From: Sphingobacterium kitahiroshimense
GTDB taxonomy: Bacteria > Bacteroidota > Bacteroidia > Sphingobacteriales > Sphingobacteriaceae
Assembly (NCBI RefSeq): GCF_025961315.1
Contig: NZ_JAOQNK010000001.1
Span: forward strand, 3,472,001-3,536,000
Reading direction: 5' to 3'
Length of the DNA: 64,000 bases
How positions within the stretch are numbered: position 1 is the first letter of the stretch; every line of letters starts with the position of its first letter. Both the position numbers and the translations under genes were made by a program. The notes below the pieces were generated by a model that had not been told where the DNA came from, did not search any database, and saw nothing but the letters and a program-made list of their open reading frames with translations. Below, piece by piece: positions 52,372 to 60,394 of this stretch.

Positions 52372-53085
52372 TTAAAACATGGGTACTTCAATCAATAAAA
52401 CTTGAGCATCCGCTGTAGCAAGCATATCGATTTCGTTTATTTCCCAAATTCCAACCGCATCTCTGCGATTTAACTTCTCTCCAGCTATTTCGATGGCCCC
52501 CTCTAAAACAAATACGTAAACACCATTTGCTTCACTATGCAATTGATAATTAACGGTAGTATCCACCTCGATATCTGCTAAATTGAAATAAGCATCTTGA
52601 TTAATAAAGACCGCTTGGGCATCTGCTGTATTGGGAGAAACGATCGTCGCAAACTTATTTTTTCGATCTAAATCCAAATATGACTTCTGATCATAACTTG
52701 GAGTCAACTGTCTTTCACTCGGGATAACCCAAATTTGAAGAAATTTAACCGGATCTACTTTACTACCATTAAATTCAGAATGCGCAACGCCAGTTCCTGC
52801 GGACATAATTTGCACATCACCAGTTTGGATATCACGACTGGTTCCCATGCTGTCTTGATGAGCCAAAACACCCGCTAACGGGATACTGACGATCTCCATA
52901 TTATCATGGGGATGACGTCCAAAACCATTTCCTGCTTCAACAAAATCATCATTCAAAACACGTAATGCTCCGAAATTAACCTTATCCTGATCGAAATAAT
53001 TTCCGAAACTAAAAGAGTGGGCACTTTTCAACCATCCAAAGTCAACATGACCACGTTTTTCTGATTTATGCATTATCTTTTGCAT
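52372..53085 (-). CDS. Pirin family protein (YhhW-like)
   Basis: A 237-residue bicupin of the pirin family. Metal ligands are visible in GFGRHPHDNMEIVSIPL and SAGTGVAHSEFNGS. FGNYFDQDKVNFGALRVLND is the typical N-terminus. E. coli YhhW has quercetin 2,3-dioxygenase activity in vitro; the physiological role is not known. Single gene, no link to the nan cluster beyond position. Confidence 0.9.
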   Translation of the reverse strand: MQKIMHKSEKRGHVDFGWLKSAHSFSFGNYFDQDKVNFGALRVLNDDFVEAGNGFGRHPHDNMEIVSIPLAGVLAHQDSMGTSRDIQTGDVQIMSAGTGVAHSEFNGSKVDPVKFLQIWVIPSERQLTPSYDQKSYLDLDRKNKFATIVSPNTADAQAVFINQDAYFNLADIEVDTTVNYQLHSEANGVYVFVLEGAIEIAGEKLNRRDAVGIWEINEIDMLATADAQVLLIEVPMF

Positions 53086-53238
53086 TTGATTATAATTATA
53101 TGTTCAAACACACAAATAACATACCAAGCTAGAAATCAATAAAATAATGAACTATTTGACATGACAGATTGACAAATCTGTTCCTAGAATTTCTTTAAAA
53201 GACGCAGGGAAAACTTCCGTACTCAAAATAATAAAGCA

Positions 53239-53979
53239 TTATTTCAATTTATCCGGTGAAAAAGCATAAATAAGTGCTCTTGCTAATATCCGGTTTGGAT
53301 CAATTAAGGTCATGCCATTATGATCATTTTCTGGAAGAGCAAGTGGCAGTTCAGTACATCCTAAGACAATAATTTCTGCTCCTCCTTTTTTTAACTCGTC
53401 CATGGCACTATGCAATTCCAGACGGACTTTGTTGGTCACAGGAGTTGACTGCGCTTTGATTCCATATTCCTTATCATATATAGCAGCATGTATCCGCTCT
53501 TGCCAATCTTCACTTGGTTCTACAATTTCGAAACCTTCTTTCAGTAACAAATCTCGATAAAGCCCGCTGTTACGCGTACCAGTGGTAGAAAGGATACCAA
53601 CTTTTGCTTTTGGATATAACGCCTTCATGTAAGAAATCGTCTCTTTAACGAGATGCAGTATTTTTATCTTTTGGTTCGTTTTAGCTAATTCCTGTTCATA
53701 GACCCCATAAATTGGATCTGCATGAGCAGTATTACACGGAATACCAACAATAGTAACACCCGCACTTTCCATCTGTCTTGTGATTGCTGCTAAAGCTATA
53801 GCCGGATTAACAGTTGAATGTCCCTTTAAATATTCTGAGCGATCACCAATTAAGTTCGGAAATGAATAAAGCATAACGGGTAAATGTTCCTGATCTGACA
53901 GCGCTATAGTTTCCTCAATAATTTTCTTATACAAGTCAAGCCCTCCTAAAGGACCAACACCTCCTACAATACCTATCAT
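53239..53979 (-). CDS. Aspartate/glutamate racemase family protein
   Basis: A 246-residue cofactor-independent racemase of the Asp/Glu superfamily, with the two active-site cysteines C82 (GIPCNTAHAD) and C208 (VLGCTELPLAL) and the N-terminal GIVGGVGPLGGLDLY. The pattern is nearest to aspartate racemase (YgeA/RacX type) rather than MurI. It is preceded by a strong Shine-Dalgarno-like AAGGAGG 4 nt before the ATG, unusual in this window. Confidence 0.9.
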   Translation of the reverse strand: MIGIVGGVGPLGGLDLYKKIIEETIALSDQEHLPVMLYSFPNLIGDRSEYLKGHSTVNPAIALAAITRQMESAGVTIVGIPCNTAHADPIYGVYEQELAKTNQKIKILHLVKETISYMKALYPKAKVGILSTTGTRNSGLYRDLLLKEGFEIVEPSEDWQERIHAAIYDKEYGIKAQSTPVTNKVRLELHSAMDELKKGGAEIIVLGCTELPLALPENDHNGMTLIDPNRILARALIYAFSPDKLK

Positions 53980-54383
53980 ATTTCCTCCTTATCTAATCTA
54001 ACTATCCCTTTCGCCATTTGCATGACCAAAAAGTTTGATTTTATTCCAAAAATAATTCCATTAAATATTTCATAGCATCGATTCCCAAATACGAATTCTA
54101 AAATGCTATGACACTTTCTCTTGACGCCTCATAATGGTTCTAAATCCAGGATCTGAACCTGTAGAACATCGCACATTCACACTTTTAAATACGCAAACCA
54201 AATGCCAAAGGAACATGTCGATCTAGCACCTGAACATCAGCATTATTTTTTGTTCATGCACACTCTTTGAGCATGAATTTATGTGTTGATTTATTAAGCT
54301 TTTGCTATTCATTTTGCGCTTTGCAAAAATGCATTTATACAGATAGAAAAAATCATACAGGTTTTTTTAGAAAACCATGGACA
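53980..54383. other. Intergenic region of about 400 bp, no gene seen
   Basis: Between the racemase start and the tRNA-Glu terminator I see only short frames with frequent stops on both strands, no consensus TAnnTTTG with partner, and one weak dyad (TTCATGC/GCATGAA near 54253-54277). Nothing I can support as a gene. Confidence 0.55.
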
Positions 54384-54417
54384 TAAAAAAAGCGACTTAA
54401 TTTCTTAAGTCGCTTTC
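54384..54417 (-). terminator. Intrinsic terminator of tRNA-Glu copy 2
   Basis: AAAAAAAGCGACTTAA pairs with TTAAGTCGCTTT around a short loop directly 3' of the tRNA on the minus strand. The GCGACT/AGTCGC core is the same as in the terminator of copy 1 (577-609). Confidence 0.82.
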
Positions 54418-54418
54418 G

Positions 54419-54490
54419 TAGCCCGTAGGGGAATCGAACCCCTGTTTCTAGAATGAAAATCTAACGTCCTAACCCCTAGACGAACGGGCC
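54419..54490 (-). tRNA. tRNA-Glu (anticodon UUC), copy 2
   Basis: Identical over all 72 nt to the tRNA at 611-682, with the same anticodon TTC and discriminator A, and no encoded CCA. Its promoter is further upstream than in copy 1, giving a leader of about 35 nt that begins near an inverted repeat (54496-54531). Confidence 0.97.
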
Positions 54491-54530
54491 ATTTGGCATC
54501 TCCAATAGGATATTTCCCTGTTTGGAGATG

Positions 54531-54562
54531 CAAATATAGATATTTTTATTAATCTTCCCAAA
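54531..54562 (-). promoter_or_regulatory. tRNA-Glu copy 2 promoter (TTTG-N20-TATATTTG)
   Basis: On the minus strand TTTG (54559-54562) is 20 nt from TATATTTG (54531-54538), a full match to the Bacteroidota consensus. The -7 box is about 40 nt before the tRNA 5' end. Confidence 0.8.
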
Positions 54563-54578
54563 AAAATTGAAAAATTTT

Positions 54579-55853
54579 TTAAATCAAATCAAAACCGATG
54601 TCTCTACGGAAATATTTACCATCGAAATAGATTCTTCCAGCATCAGCAGTTGCCTGTTGCAAAGCATCAAACAACGTATCTTGCAATGTCGTTACTGCGA
54701 TAACACGACCTCCTGCAGTCACAACATTACCGTCTTGCATGCTGGTACCTGCGTGAAATACAATCGACTCTTTTACATTTTCAATATTTGAAATCACCTT
54801 ACCAGACTCATAGTTTCCAGGATATCCTCCAGCAACCAGCATAACAGTTACTGCCGTTTTTGGAGTAACAGTATAAGAGCGTGTTTCTAGATTACCTTGA
54901 GCAACACCTTCTAATAAGTCAATTAAATCGGACTCAATACGTGGCAAAACAGATTCTGTTTCCGGATCACCCATACGCACATTATATTCGATCACTAATG
55001 GTTCGCCGTCAACATTCATCAAGCCAATGAAAATAAATCCTTTATATGGAATATTATCTTTCTTTAATCCTTCAACAGTTGGCTTGATAATACGCTCCTC
55101 AACCTTACTTATAAAAGCCTCATCAGCAAAAGGAACTGGAGATATTGATCCCATTCCCCCTGTATTTAAGCCTGTATCCCCTTCTCCAATACGCTTATAA
55201 TCTTTAGCTGAAGGCAATACTTTGTACGAGTTACCATCTGTTAAAACAAAAACAGACAATTCAATACCTTTCAAAAACTCTTCTACAACAACAACATCAC
55301 TCGCTGCACCAAATTTAGAATCAGCGATCATCGCCTTCAGTTCCAACTTGGCATCTTCCAATGTTTCACAGATCAGTACCCCTTTTCCAGCAGCTAAACC
55401 ATCTGCTTTCAATACAATTGGTAACTTTTGAGTTTCCAGATATGCAAGACCTTCCTCCAAATTTGTTTTATCAAAAGAACGTGAAGCGGCAGTAGGAATA
55501 CCATGACGGTCCATAAATTGCTTAGAAAAATCTTTCGATCCTTCTAGTTGCGCACCTTCTTGCTGTGGACCGATAACAGGTATATGCTTTAAATCGGCAC
55601 GGTTCAAGAAATAATCATGAATACCTTTTACTAGAGGCTCCTCAGGGCCTACCAAAACCATGTTAACATCATTTTCAAGAACAAAACTTGCGATACCGTC
55701 AAAGTCAGTCACTTTTAATGCTACATTTTTACCATACGCACCTGTACCTGCATTTCCAGGAGCAATAAACAAATTTTGAAGACGCTTACTTTGCGAAAGT
55801 TTGTAGGCGAAGGCTGATTCACGACCGCCAGAACCAATGATTAGGATATTCAT
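54579..55853 (-). CDS. purD: Phosphoribosylamine-glycine ligase
   Basis: The 424-residue GAR synthetase, step 2 of purine biosynthesis. N-terminus MNILIIGSGGRESAFAYKLS, ATP-grasp region with LKADGLAAGKGVLI near 150, GEGDTGLNTGGMGSISPVPF near 217-236, and metal-binding EYNVRMGDPETE near 282-293. Length and start are canonical. No other pur gene is adjacent. The -7 box lies only 4 nt before the ATG. Confidence 0.97.
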   Translation of the reverse strand: MNILIIGSGGRESAFAYKLSQSKRLQNLFIAPGNAGTGAYGKNVALKVTDFDGIASFVLENDVNMVLVGPEEPLVKGIHDYFLNRADLKHIPVIGPQQEGAQLEGSKDFSKQFMDRHGIPTAASRSFDKTNLEEGLAYLETQKLPIVLKADGLAAGKGVLICETLEDAKLELKAMIADSKFGAASDVVVVEEFLKGIELSVFVLTDGNSYKVLPSAKDYKRIGEGDTGLNTGGMGSISPVPFADEAFISKVEERIIKPTVEGLKKDNIPYKGFIFIGLMNVDGEPLVIEYNVRMGDPETESVLPRIESDLIDLLEGVAQGNLETRSYTVTPKTAVTVMLVAGGYPGNYESGKVISNIENVKESIVFHAGTSMQDGNVVTAGGRVIAVTTLQDTLFDALQQATADAGRIYFDGKYFRRDIGFDLI

Positions 55854-55857
55854 AGCA

Positions 55858-55865
55858 CAAAGATA
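55858..55865 (-). promoter_or_regulatory. purD -7 box (TATCTTTG), 4 nt before the ATG
   Basis: A perfect TAnnTTTG on the minus strand, followed by TGCT and then the conserved purD ATG. This spacing predicts a leaderless purD transcript and matches xseA and the gene at 62824. Confidence 0.6.
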
Positions 55866-55979
55866 TTTGTTTTAAGCTAATATTGATAGAAAATTTCTAA
55901 TTGCATTGATATCAAATTCTAAACAACGGATTATTTAATAATTTTTCGTAATTTATTCCAAATTATTGACCCTCAATGT

Positions 55980-58643
55980 ATGAATCTTAAGGCAAGCTTG
56001 TTTAGTTTATTATTCATAATTCCTTTTATGTCATTAGGACAAACGGATATCCGACAGTTCATCGATAAATTAGGAAATTATGCTGCAAGAAATCCAAAAG
56101 AAAAAATCCATGTTCATATGGACAAAGAAAGCTATTCAGCTGGCGAAAATATTTGGATGAAGCTGTACTGCACACTTACACCAGACAACCTCTTATCCGG
56201 AGTAAGCCAAGTTGCCTATATTGATTTAATATCTCCAGATAATAAAACAGTAAATACCTTAAAAATCCCCCTAACCGCTGGCTTAGGCATTGCTGATCTA
56301 GCCTTATCAGATACCCTTATCGAGGGTTCCTATCGTATCCGTGCTTATACACAATGGATGAGAAATGATAGTACAGCCTACTTCTTTGACAAAACACTAC
56401 CCATCTATAATGGTCGATCGGATAATATTACGACCGAAGATGAAATCATCTTCGATGGAGAGAAAAAATACTACGCAGTAAAACTAAAAACATTATCAGG
56501 AGTTCCCCTGCCAGAAATTAATATTAGCTACAAAACCCATCTCAAGAATGGAAAACAAAGATCCTCACGAGAAAAAACAGATCAGCAGGGTCAGCTTTTG
56601 ATTGATCTTAAAGATATACCTGCAGGTGAAATCATTAATTTGTCTTTTAAATCAATAGACGGAATAATAATTCGTAAAACATTTACCGTTCCAGCAGATA
56701 AATCAAGTAACAGCCTGCAAATACTACCCGAATCAGGCAACATTATAAACCAACTACACACTAAAATAGGCTTTAAAGCTCTTAATAGTAAAGGACTGGG
56801 AGAAAAGTGCACCATCATCATTATGGACAGCAACAAGGAGAAGATAGTCGAGATGGAAACCAGTCCGCTCGGTATGGTCAGCTATCCTTTTGTTTTGGAT
56901 GCAAAATTAAAATATACAGCCATAGCGACATTTACCGACGGCACTAAAACAGAAACACCTTTTCCGTCAATCAGCCTGTCAGGACTAAACATGAATGTGG
57001 GCAATCTTACTGATGACAGGGTCTTTGTACAGGTTAATGCTAGCCCTGATCAAATCAATCAGCAAGAAATTTATCTTATCGCCCAATATAATGGAAATTC
57101 ATTTCATGTTTCCAAGCAAAAATTGAATAAAAACGAAGTCCTTTTTTCCATCCCCAGACAAAATCTGCCTCAGGGAGTTATACAGTTATCCATATTGGAT
57201 GCAACCCTAAAGCCTTTACTAGAACGAATGATTTTCAACTATCGGGCTGATAAGATTCTTCCTATCGAAGCAACCGCTGATAAACCCACCTATGGAACCC
57301 GTCAAAAAGTAAACATTAGCGTTTTAAGCGGAAACACCACAGACTCCATTCGGGTTGGTTCATTATCAGCATCAGTTGTTAATAGCAATAAAACCCAGAT
57401 TGATACTCCCTATAGATCCAGCATATATACGTCCTTGCTCTTAAGTTCGGAAATAAATGGATTCATAGAAAACCCCAACTATTATTTTTCAGATAGTAAA
57501 GACATTAAAAAAAGTGATCTGGATAATCTGATGCTGATACAAGGGTGGAGAAAATTAGACTGGGCAAAAATAGATGAAATGTCTGATCCAAAATATAATT
57601 TTGAAAAAAATATATCCATATCAGGAACAATAAAAAAACTTGGTAGAAAAGCGGTTGTGCCAAAAGCAACTGTTACTCTGATCCCTACAACCAATATGAC
57701 TGCCGCTATTGATACGCTAACGAACGAAGCTGGAAAATTTTCTTTTGATGACCTGTTATTTACCGACAGTATCAAATTCATTATGACGGCAAAATCCGAT
57801 AAAGATAAAAATAGACTGGACATTGAGCTTGATGAAATCGAGGAACCAGCAAATGGTATCAATAAAAATTTACCTGAAGTACTGAACAATATAAACACCA
57901 AATACTTAGGAAATATAAAAAATGCACAAGCCTACTTTGCACAGCTAGAAGCCGCTGGACTCAAACAGCGCTCCATACAACTCGAAGAAGTTAAAATTAC
58001 CCGCACAGCAATAAAAAAGGCCGTTGCCAATTCAAGTAACTTAAATGGACCAGGCAATGCCGATCAAGTACTTACAGAAGAGGATCTGTCAAACTGCAGT
58101 ACATTAGAACAATGTCTAGTCGGACGACTCACAGGTGTGATGTGGAGGAACGGCGTACCTTACAATACCCGAGGCAACGGACCTATGCAGGTTGTCCTCG
58201 ACGGCATGTACATAGAAGGTGATCAGATCTCGATGTTAAGTGCCGCGGATGTAGGGAGTATTGAGGTCCTGAGAAACATTAATCATACTGCAATCTATGG
58301 TTCATATGGAGGCAATGGTTTAATTGTAATTACAACAAAAAGAGGCAATGGCGCTACAACTGCATTTAAACCAACAGGCATTCGTACCATTATACCGAAA
58401 GGCTTTAACCTGAGTCGAACATTTTATAAACCCAGCTACGAAGCAAAAAATGTATCAAAAATAGTTTCAGATTTAAGAACGACAATACACTGGGAACCCA
58501 ACATCATTACCGATCAAGTTGGAAAAGCAAGCTTCGATTTTTATACTTCGGACGAAAAAGGTCCATATACAATAATTTTGGAAGGTATAGACTTCAATGG
58601 AAAGATAGGCAGGAAAGAAATTAATATAAATGTGGTTGAATAA
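55980..58643 (+). CDS. MG2/TonB-plug domain protein without a barrel
   Basis: An 887-residue exported protein. Signal peptide about 1-20; an alpha-2-macroglobulin MG2-like beta domain (about 40-135; KIHVHMDKESYSAGENIWMK); several further beta-sandwich repeats (about 150-440); a CarboxypepD_reg-like segment (about 540-610; SGTIKKLGRKAVVPKATVTL); then a TonB-plug-like domain (about 665-795; TLEQCLVGRLTGVMW, SIEVLRNINHTAIYGSYGGN, LIVITTKRG) and a short tail. There is no transmembrane barrel. The family is common in Sphingobacteriaceae; its function is unknown. Confidence 0.82.
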   Translation: MNLKASLFSLLFIIPFMSLGQTDIRQFIDKLGNYAARNPKEKIHVHMDKESYSAGENIWMKLYCTLTPDNLLSGVSQVAYIDLISPDNKTVNTLKIPLTAGLGIADLALSDTLIEGSYRIRAYTQWMRNDSTAYFFDKTLPIYNGRSDNITTEDEIIFDGEKKYYAVKLKTLSGVPLPEINISYKTHLKNGKQRSSREKTDQQGQLLIDLKDIPAGEIINLSFKSIDGIIIRKTFTVPADKSSNSLQILPESGNIINQLHTKIGFKALNSKGLGEKCTIIIMDSNKEKIVEMETSPLGMVSYPFVLDAKLKYTAIATFTDGTKTETPFPSISLSGLNMNVGNLTDDRVFVQVNASPDQINQQEIYLIAQYNGNSFHVSKQKLNKNEVLFSIPRQNLPQGVIQLSILDATLKPLLERMIFNYRADKILPIEATADKPTYGTRQKVNISVLSGNTTDSIRVGSLSASVVNSNKTQIDTPYRSSIYTSLLLSSEINGFIENPNYYFSDSKDIKKSDLDNLMLIQGWRKLDWAKIDEMSDPKYNFEKNISISGTIKKLGRKAVVPKATVTLIPTTNMTAAIDTLTNEAGKFSFDDLLFTDSIKFIMTAKSDKDKNRLDIELDEIEEPANGINKNLPEVLNNINTKYLGNIKNAQAYFAQLEAAGLKQRSIQLEEVKITRTAIKKAVANSSNLNGPGNADQVLTEEDLSNCSTLEQCLVGRLTGVMWRNGVPYNTRGNGPMQVVLDGMYIEGDQISMLSAADVGSIEVLRNINHTAIYGSYGGNGLIVITTKRGNGATTAFKPTGIRTIIPKGFNLSRTFYKPSYEAKNVSKIVSDLRTTIHWEPNIITDQVGKASFDFYTSDEKGPYTIILEGIDFNGKIGRKEININVVE

Positions 58644-58754
58644 ATTTACAAGAACAGAAATCTTATGAAATATCCATATAGTACAAACTGCACAAACACC
58701 AATGAAAATACGTTGGATATTCCATATGGCCTTTTTAAAAAAAAATAATTACAT

Positions 58755-59522
58755 ATGAAACATATACAAATCAAAACGGAAGACCGTATCGCGAACATAT
58801 TTTTAGACCGAGGAAAATCTAATGCAATGGATACGGTGCTGCTTGAAGAACTAAATGCTTGTATACACGATTTAAAATCAGATGTGGCTATTGAAGGTGT
58901 TATCATTCATGGCAAAGAAGGTTTTTTCAGCGCCGGTTTAGATCTGATCACATTATATGAATACAATGAAACCGAAATCAGAGCCTTCTGGTCACTCTTT
59001 TTCAAAACAACACGTGATCTAGCTTCGTTTCCAAAACCAATTGTATCAGCAATTTCGGGTCATAGCCCTGCAGGAGGATGTGTTATCGCAATCTGTTGTG
59101 ATTATAGGATCATGGCAGAAGGAAATTTTATTATCGGCCTAAACGAAATTCCAGTTGGATTAATTGTACCAGAAAGTATATTTCACCTTTATAGCTTTTG
59201 GCTAGGGAAAGGGAATGCCTATCGCTTTTTACTTGAGGGAAAATTACTGTCACCACAAGAAGCCCTTACAGTAGGTCTTGTTGATGAAGTCGTGCCAGCA
59301 AATGCAATTCACACCGCCGCTTTACGCAAGATCAAATCAGTAACCCAGTTTGATAAAGAAACATGGAAAACCTGCAAATTGAACTTCAGAAAAGAACTTC
59401 TAGAAAACCTCGGCGCAAAAGAGGAAGAAACGATTGAAAAAATATTAGAGCAATGGTGGAAGCCCTCAACTCGTAGTATTCTAAAAACAATCATACACAA
59501 TTTAACGAACAAAACTAAATAA
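58755..59522 (+). CDS. Enoyl-CoA hydratase/isomerase family protein
   Basis: A 255-residue crotonase-fold enzyme. The oxyanion-hole segments are visible: GFFSAGLDL near 58 and SGHSPAGGCVIAICCDYRIM near 96. LNEIPVGLIVPESI near 129 corresponds to the region carrying the catalytic glutamates. Resemblance to mitochondrial 3,2-enoyl-CoA isomerase suggests an isomerase, but hydratase or another acyl-CoA activity is possible. No other beta-oxidation gene is adjacent. Confidence 0.85.
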   Translation: MKHIQIKTEDRIANIFLDRGKSNAMDTVLLEELNACIHDLKSDVAIEGVIIHGKEGFFSAGLDLITLYEYNETEIRAFWSLFFKTTRDLASFPKPIVSAISGHSPAGGCVIAICCDYRIMAEGNFIIGLNEIPVGLIVPESIFHLYSFWLGKGNAYRFLLEGKLLSPQEALTVGLVDEVVPANAIHTAALRKIKSVTQFDKETWKTCKLNFRKELLENLGAKEEETIEKILEQWWKPSTRSILKTIIHNLTNKTK

Positions 59523-59553
59523 TTCAATTAATTTAAGATTAACGTACAACGTA

Positions 59554-59584
59554 TTTGAATAAAGCAACCGTTGTTCTATTTTTG
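59554..59584 (+). promoter_or_regulatory. Consensus promoter (TTTG-N19-TATTTTTG)
   Basis: TTTG (59554-59557) and TATTTTTG (59577-59584) are separated by exactly 19 nt, a full match to the Bacteroidota primary-sigma pattern. It drives the lipoprotein gene that starts 37-49 nt downstream. Confidence 0.78.
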
Positions 59585-59632
59585 TAATTAACTCGGATTA
59601 ATTAAAATCCGCACAAGTAGATGATAATAACC

Positions 59633-60316
59633 ATGGTGAAAAAAATATTGGGAGTCTGGCTCATTGCAGTTTTTCTTTTCAGCAGTTGCAATAGAACTGC
59701 TGAAAAAAAGGAAAGTCAACTGGATTCTATCGATACGATAGCAAAAGATACACTGCCGATCCCATCAGATTCAACAGATACGATCCAAGAACAAGCACCA
59801 CAGGGCGAATCATTAGACGCGGCCATAATGAATATTATTCAAGCATTTAACAAACAAGATTCCAAGGCGTTAAACAATTATATTGACAAAACGGTCGGTT
59901 ATTACACCATCTATAGACCTGGAGTGCAAGCCATCTATACACATGCTGTGGCTTTTGATTTCAATCATCCAATACCCGATTATTACCCTTATCCGCATAC
60001 CAATTTCTTAGGAAAGGTTACTATAGGGCAATTGCCAGTATATGACTGCGGAAAAGAGGCCTGGAATAAAAAAGGGTTATTTTGTAATAACAAACAACAT
60101 CCAACAGAACTATCGCATACCGCAAAATTCATGAACGAGATCTCGGATGCTAAAATATCAAATGCTGAAATTCAAAAACTAAAAGCTTTAGAAGCTAAAA
60201 GTTACCGCATCATACTAACCGATAAAAACGCTCCACTTATCTTCCACATCACAAATAAAAATGGTAAGTGGATGTTTACGGTACTTGATCGTGCTTATGG
60301 TGGATGTGATGCCTAA
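59633..60316 (+). CDS. Hypothetical lipoprotein
   Basis: A 227-residue predicted lipoprotein with signal peptide MVKKILGVWLIAVFLFSSCN (lipidated Cys about 19), a Ser/Asp/Thr-rich linker (about 25-60), and a globular domain I do not recognise. The domain contains paired cysteines (DCGKEAWNKKGLFC and a C-terminal GGCDA). I prefer the ATG at 59633 to 59621, since it gives a cleaner signal peptide. A consensus promoter lies upstream. It may be co-transcribed with the phosphomutase gene 78 nt downstream. Confidence 0.8.
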   Translation: MVKKILGVWLIAVFLFSSCNRTAEKKESQLDSIDTIAKDTLPIPSDSTDTIQEQAPQGESLDAAIMNIIQAFNKQDSKALNNYIDKTVGYYTIYRPGVQAIYTHAVAFDFNHPIPDYYPYPHTNFLGKVTIGQLPVYDCGKEAWNKKGLFCNNKQHPTELSHTAKFMNEISDAKISNAEIQKLKALEAKSYRIILTDKNAPLIFHITNKNGKWMFTVLDRAYGGCDA

Positions 60317-60394
60317 CAATAATGATTTATTTCACATTAAAAGCATTACATTCCTAAAAAATATTTACTTTGACAGTTTAAATTCACAATAACA

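Noticed and set aside
53980..54383. Small gene or riboswitch in the gap before tRNA-Glu copy 2
   Set aside because: No frame longer than about 20 codons with a plausible start and no conserved structure I could identify.
611..54490. The two identical tRNA-Glu genes as integration (att) sites flanking a 54-kb island
   Set aside because: Most of the interval is core housekeeping genes (metG, uvrA, typA, radA, xseAB), no integrase is present, and both copies are complete with their own promoters.
57482..57901. 139-codon minus-strand frame inside the MG2/plug gene
   Set aside because: Ser/Phe-rich shadow frame antisense to a real gene; low-complexity hydrophobic composition is an artefact.
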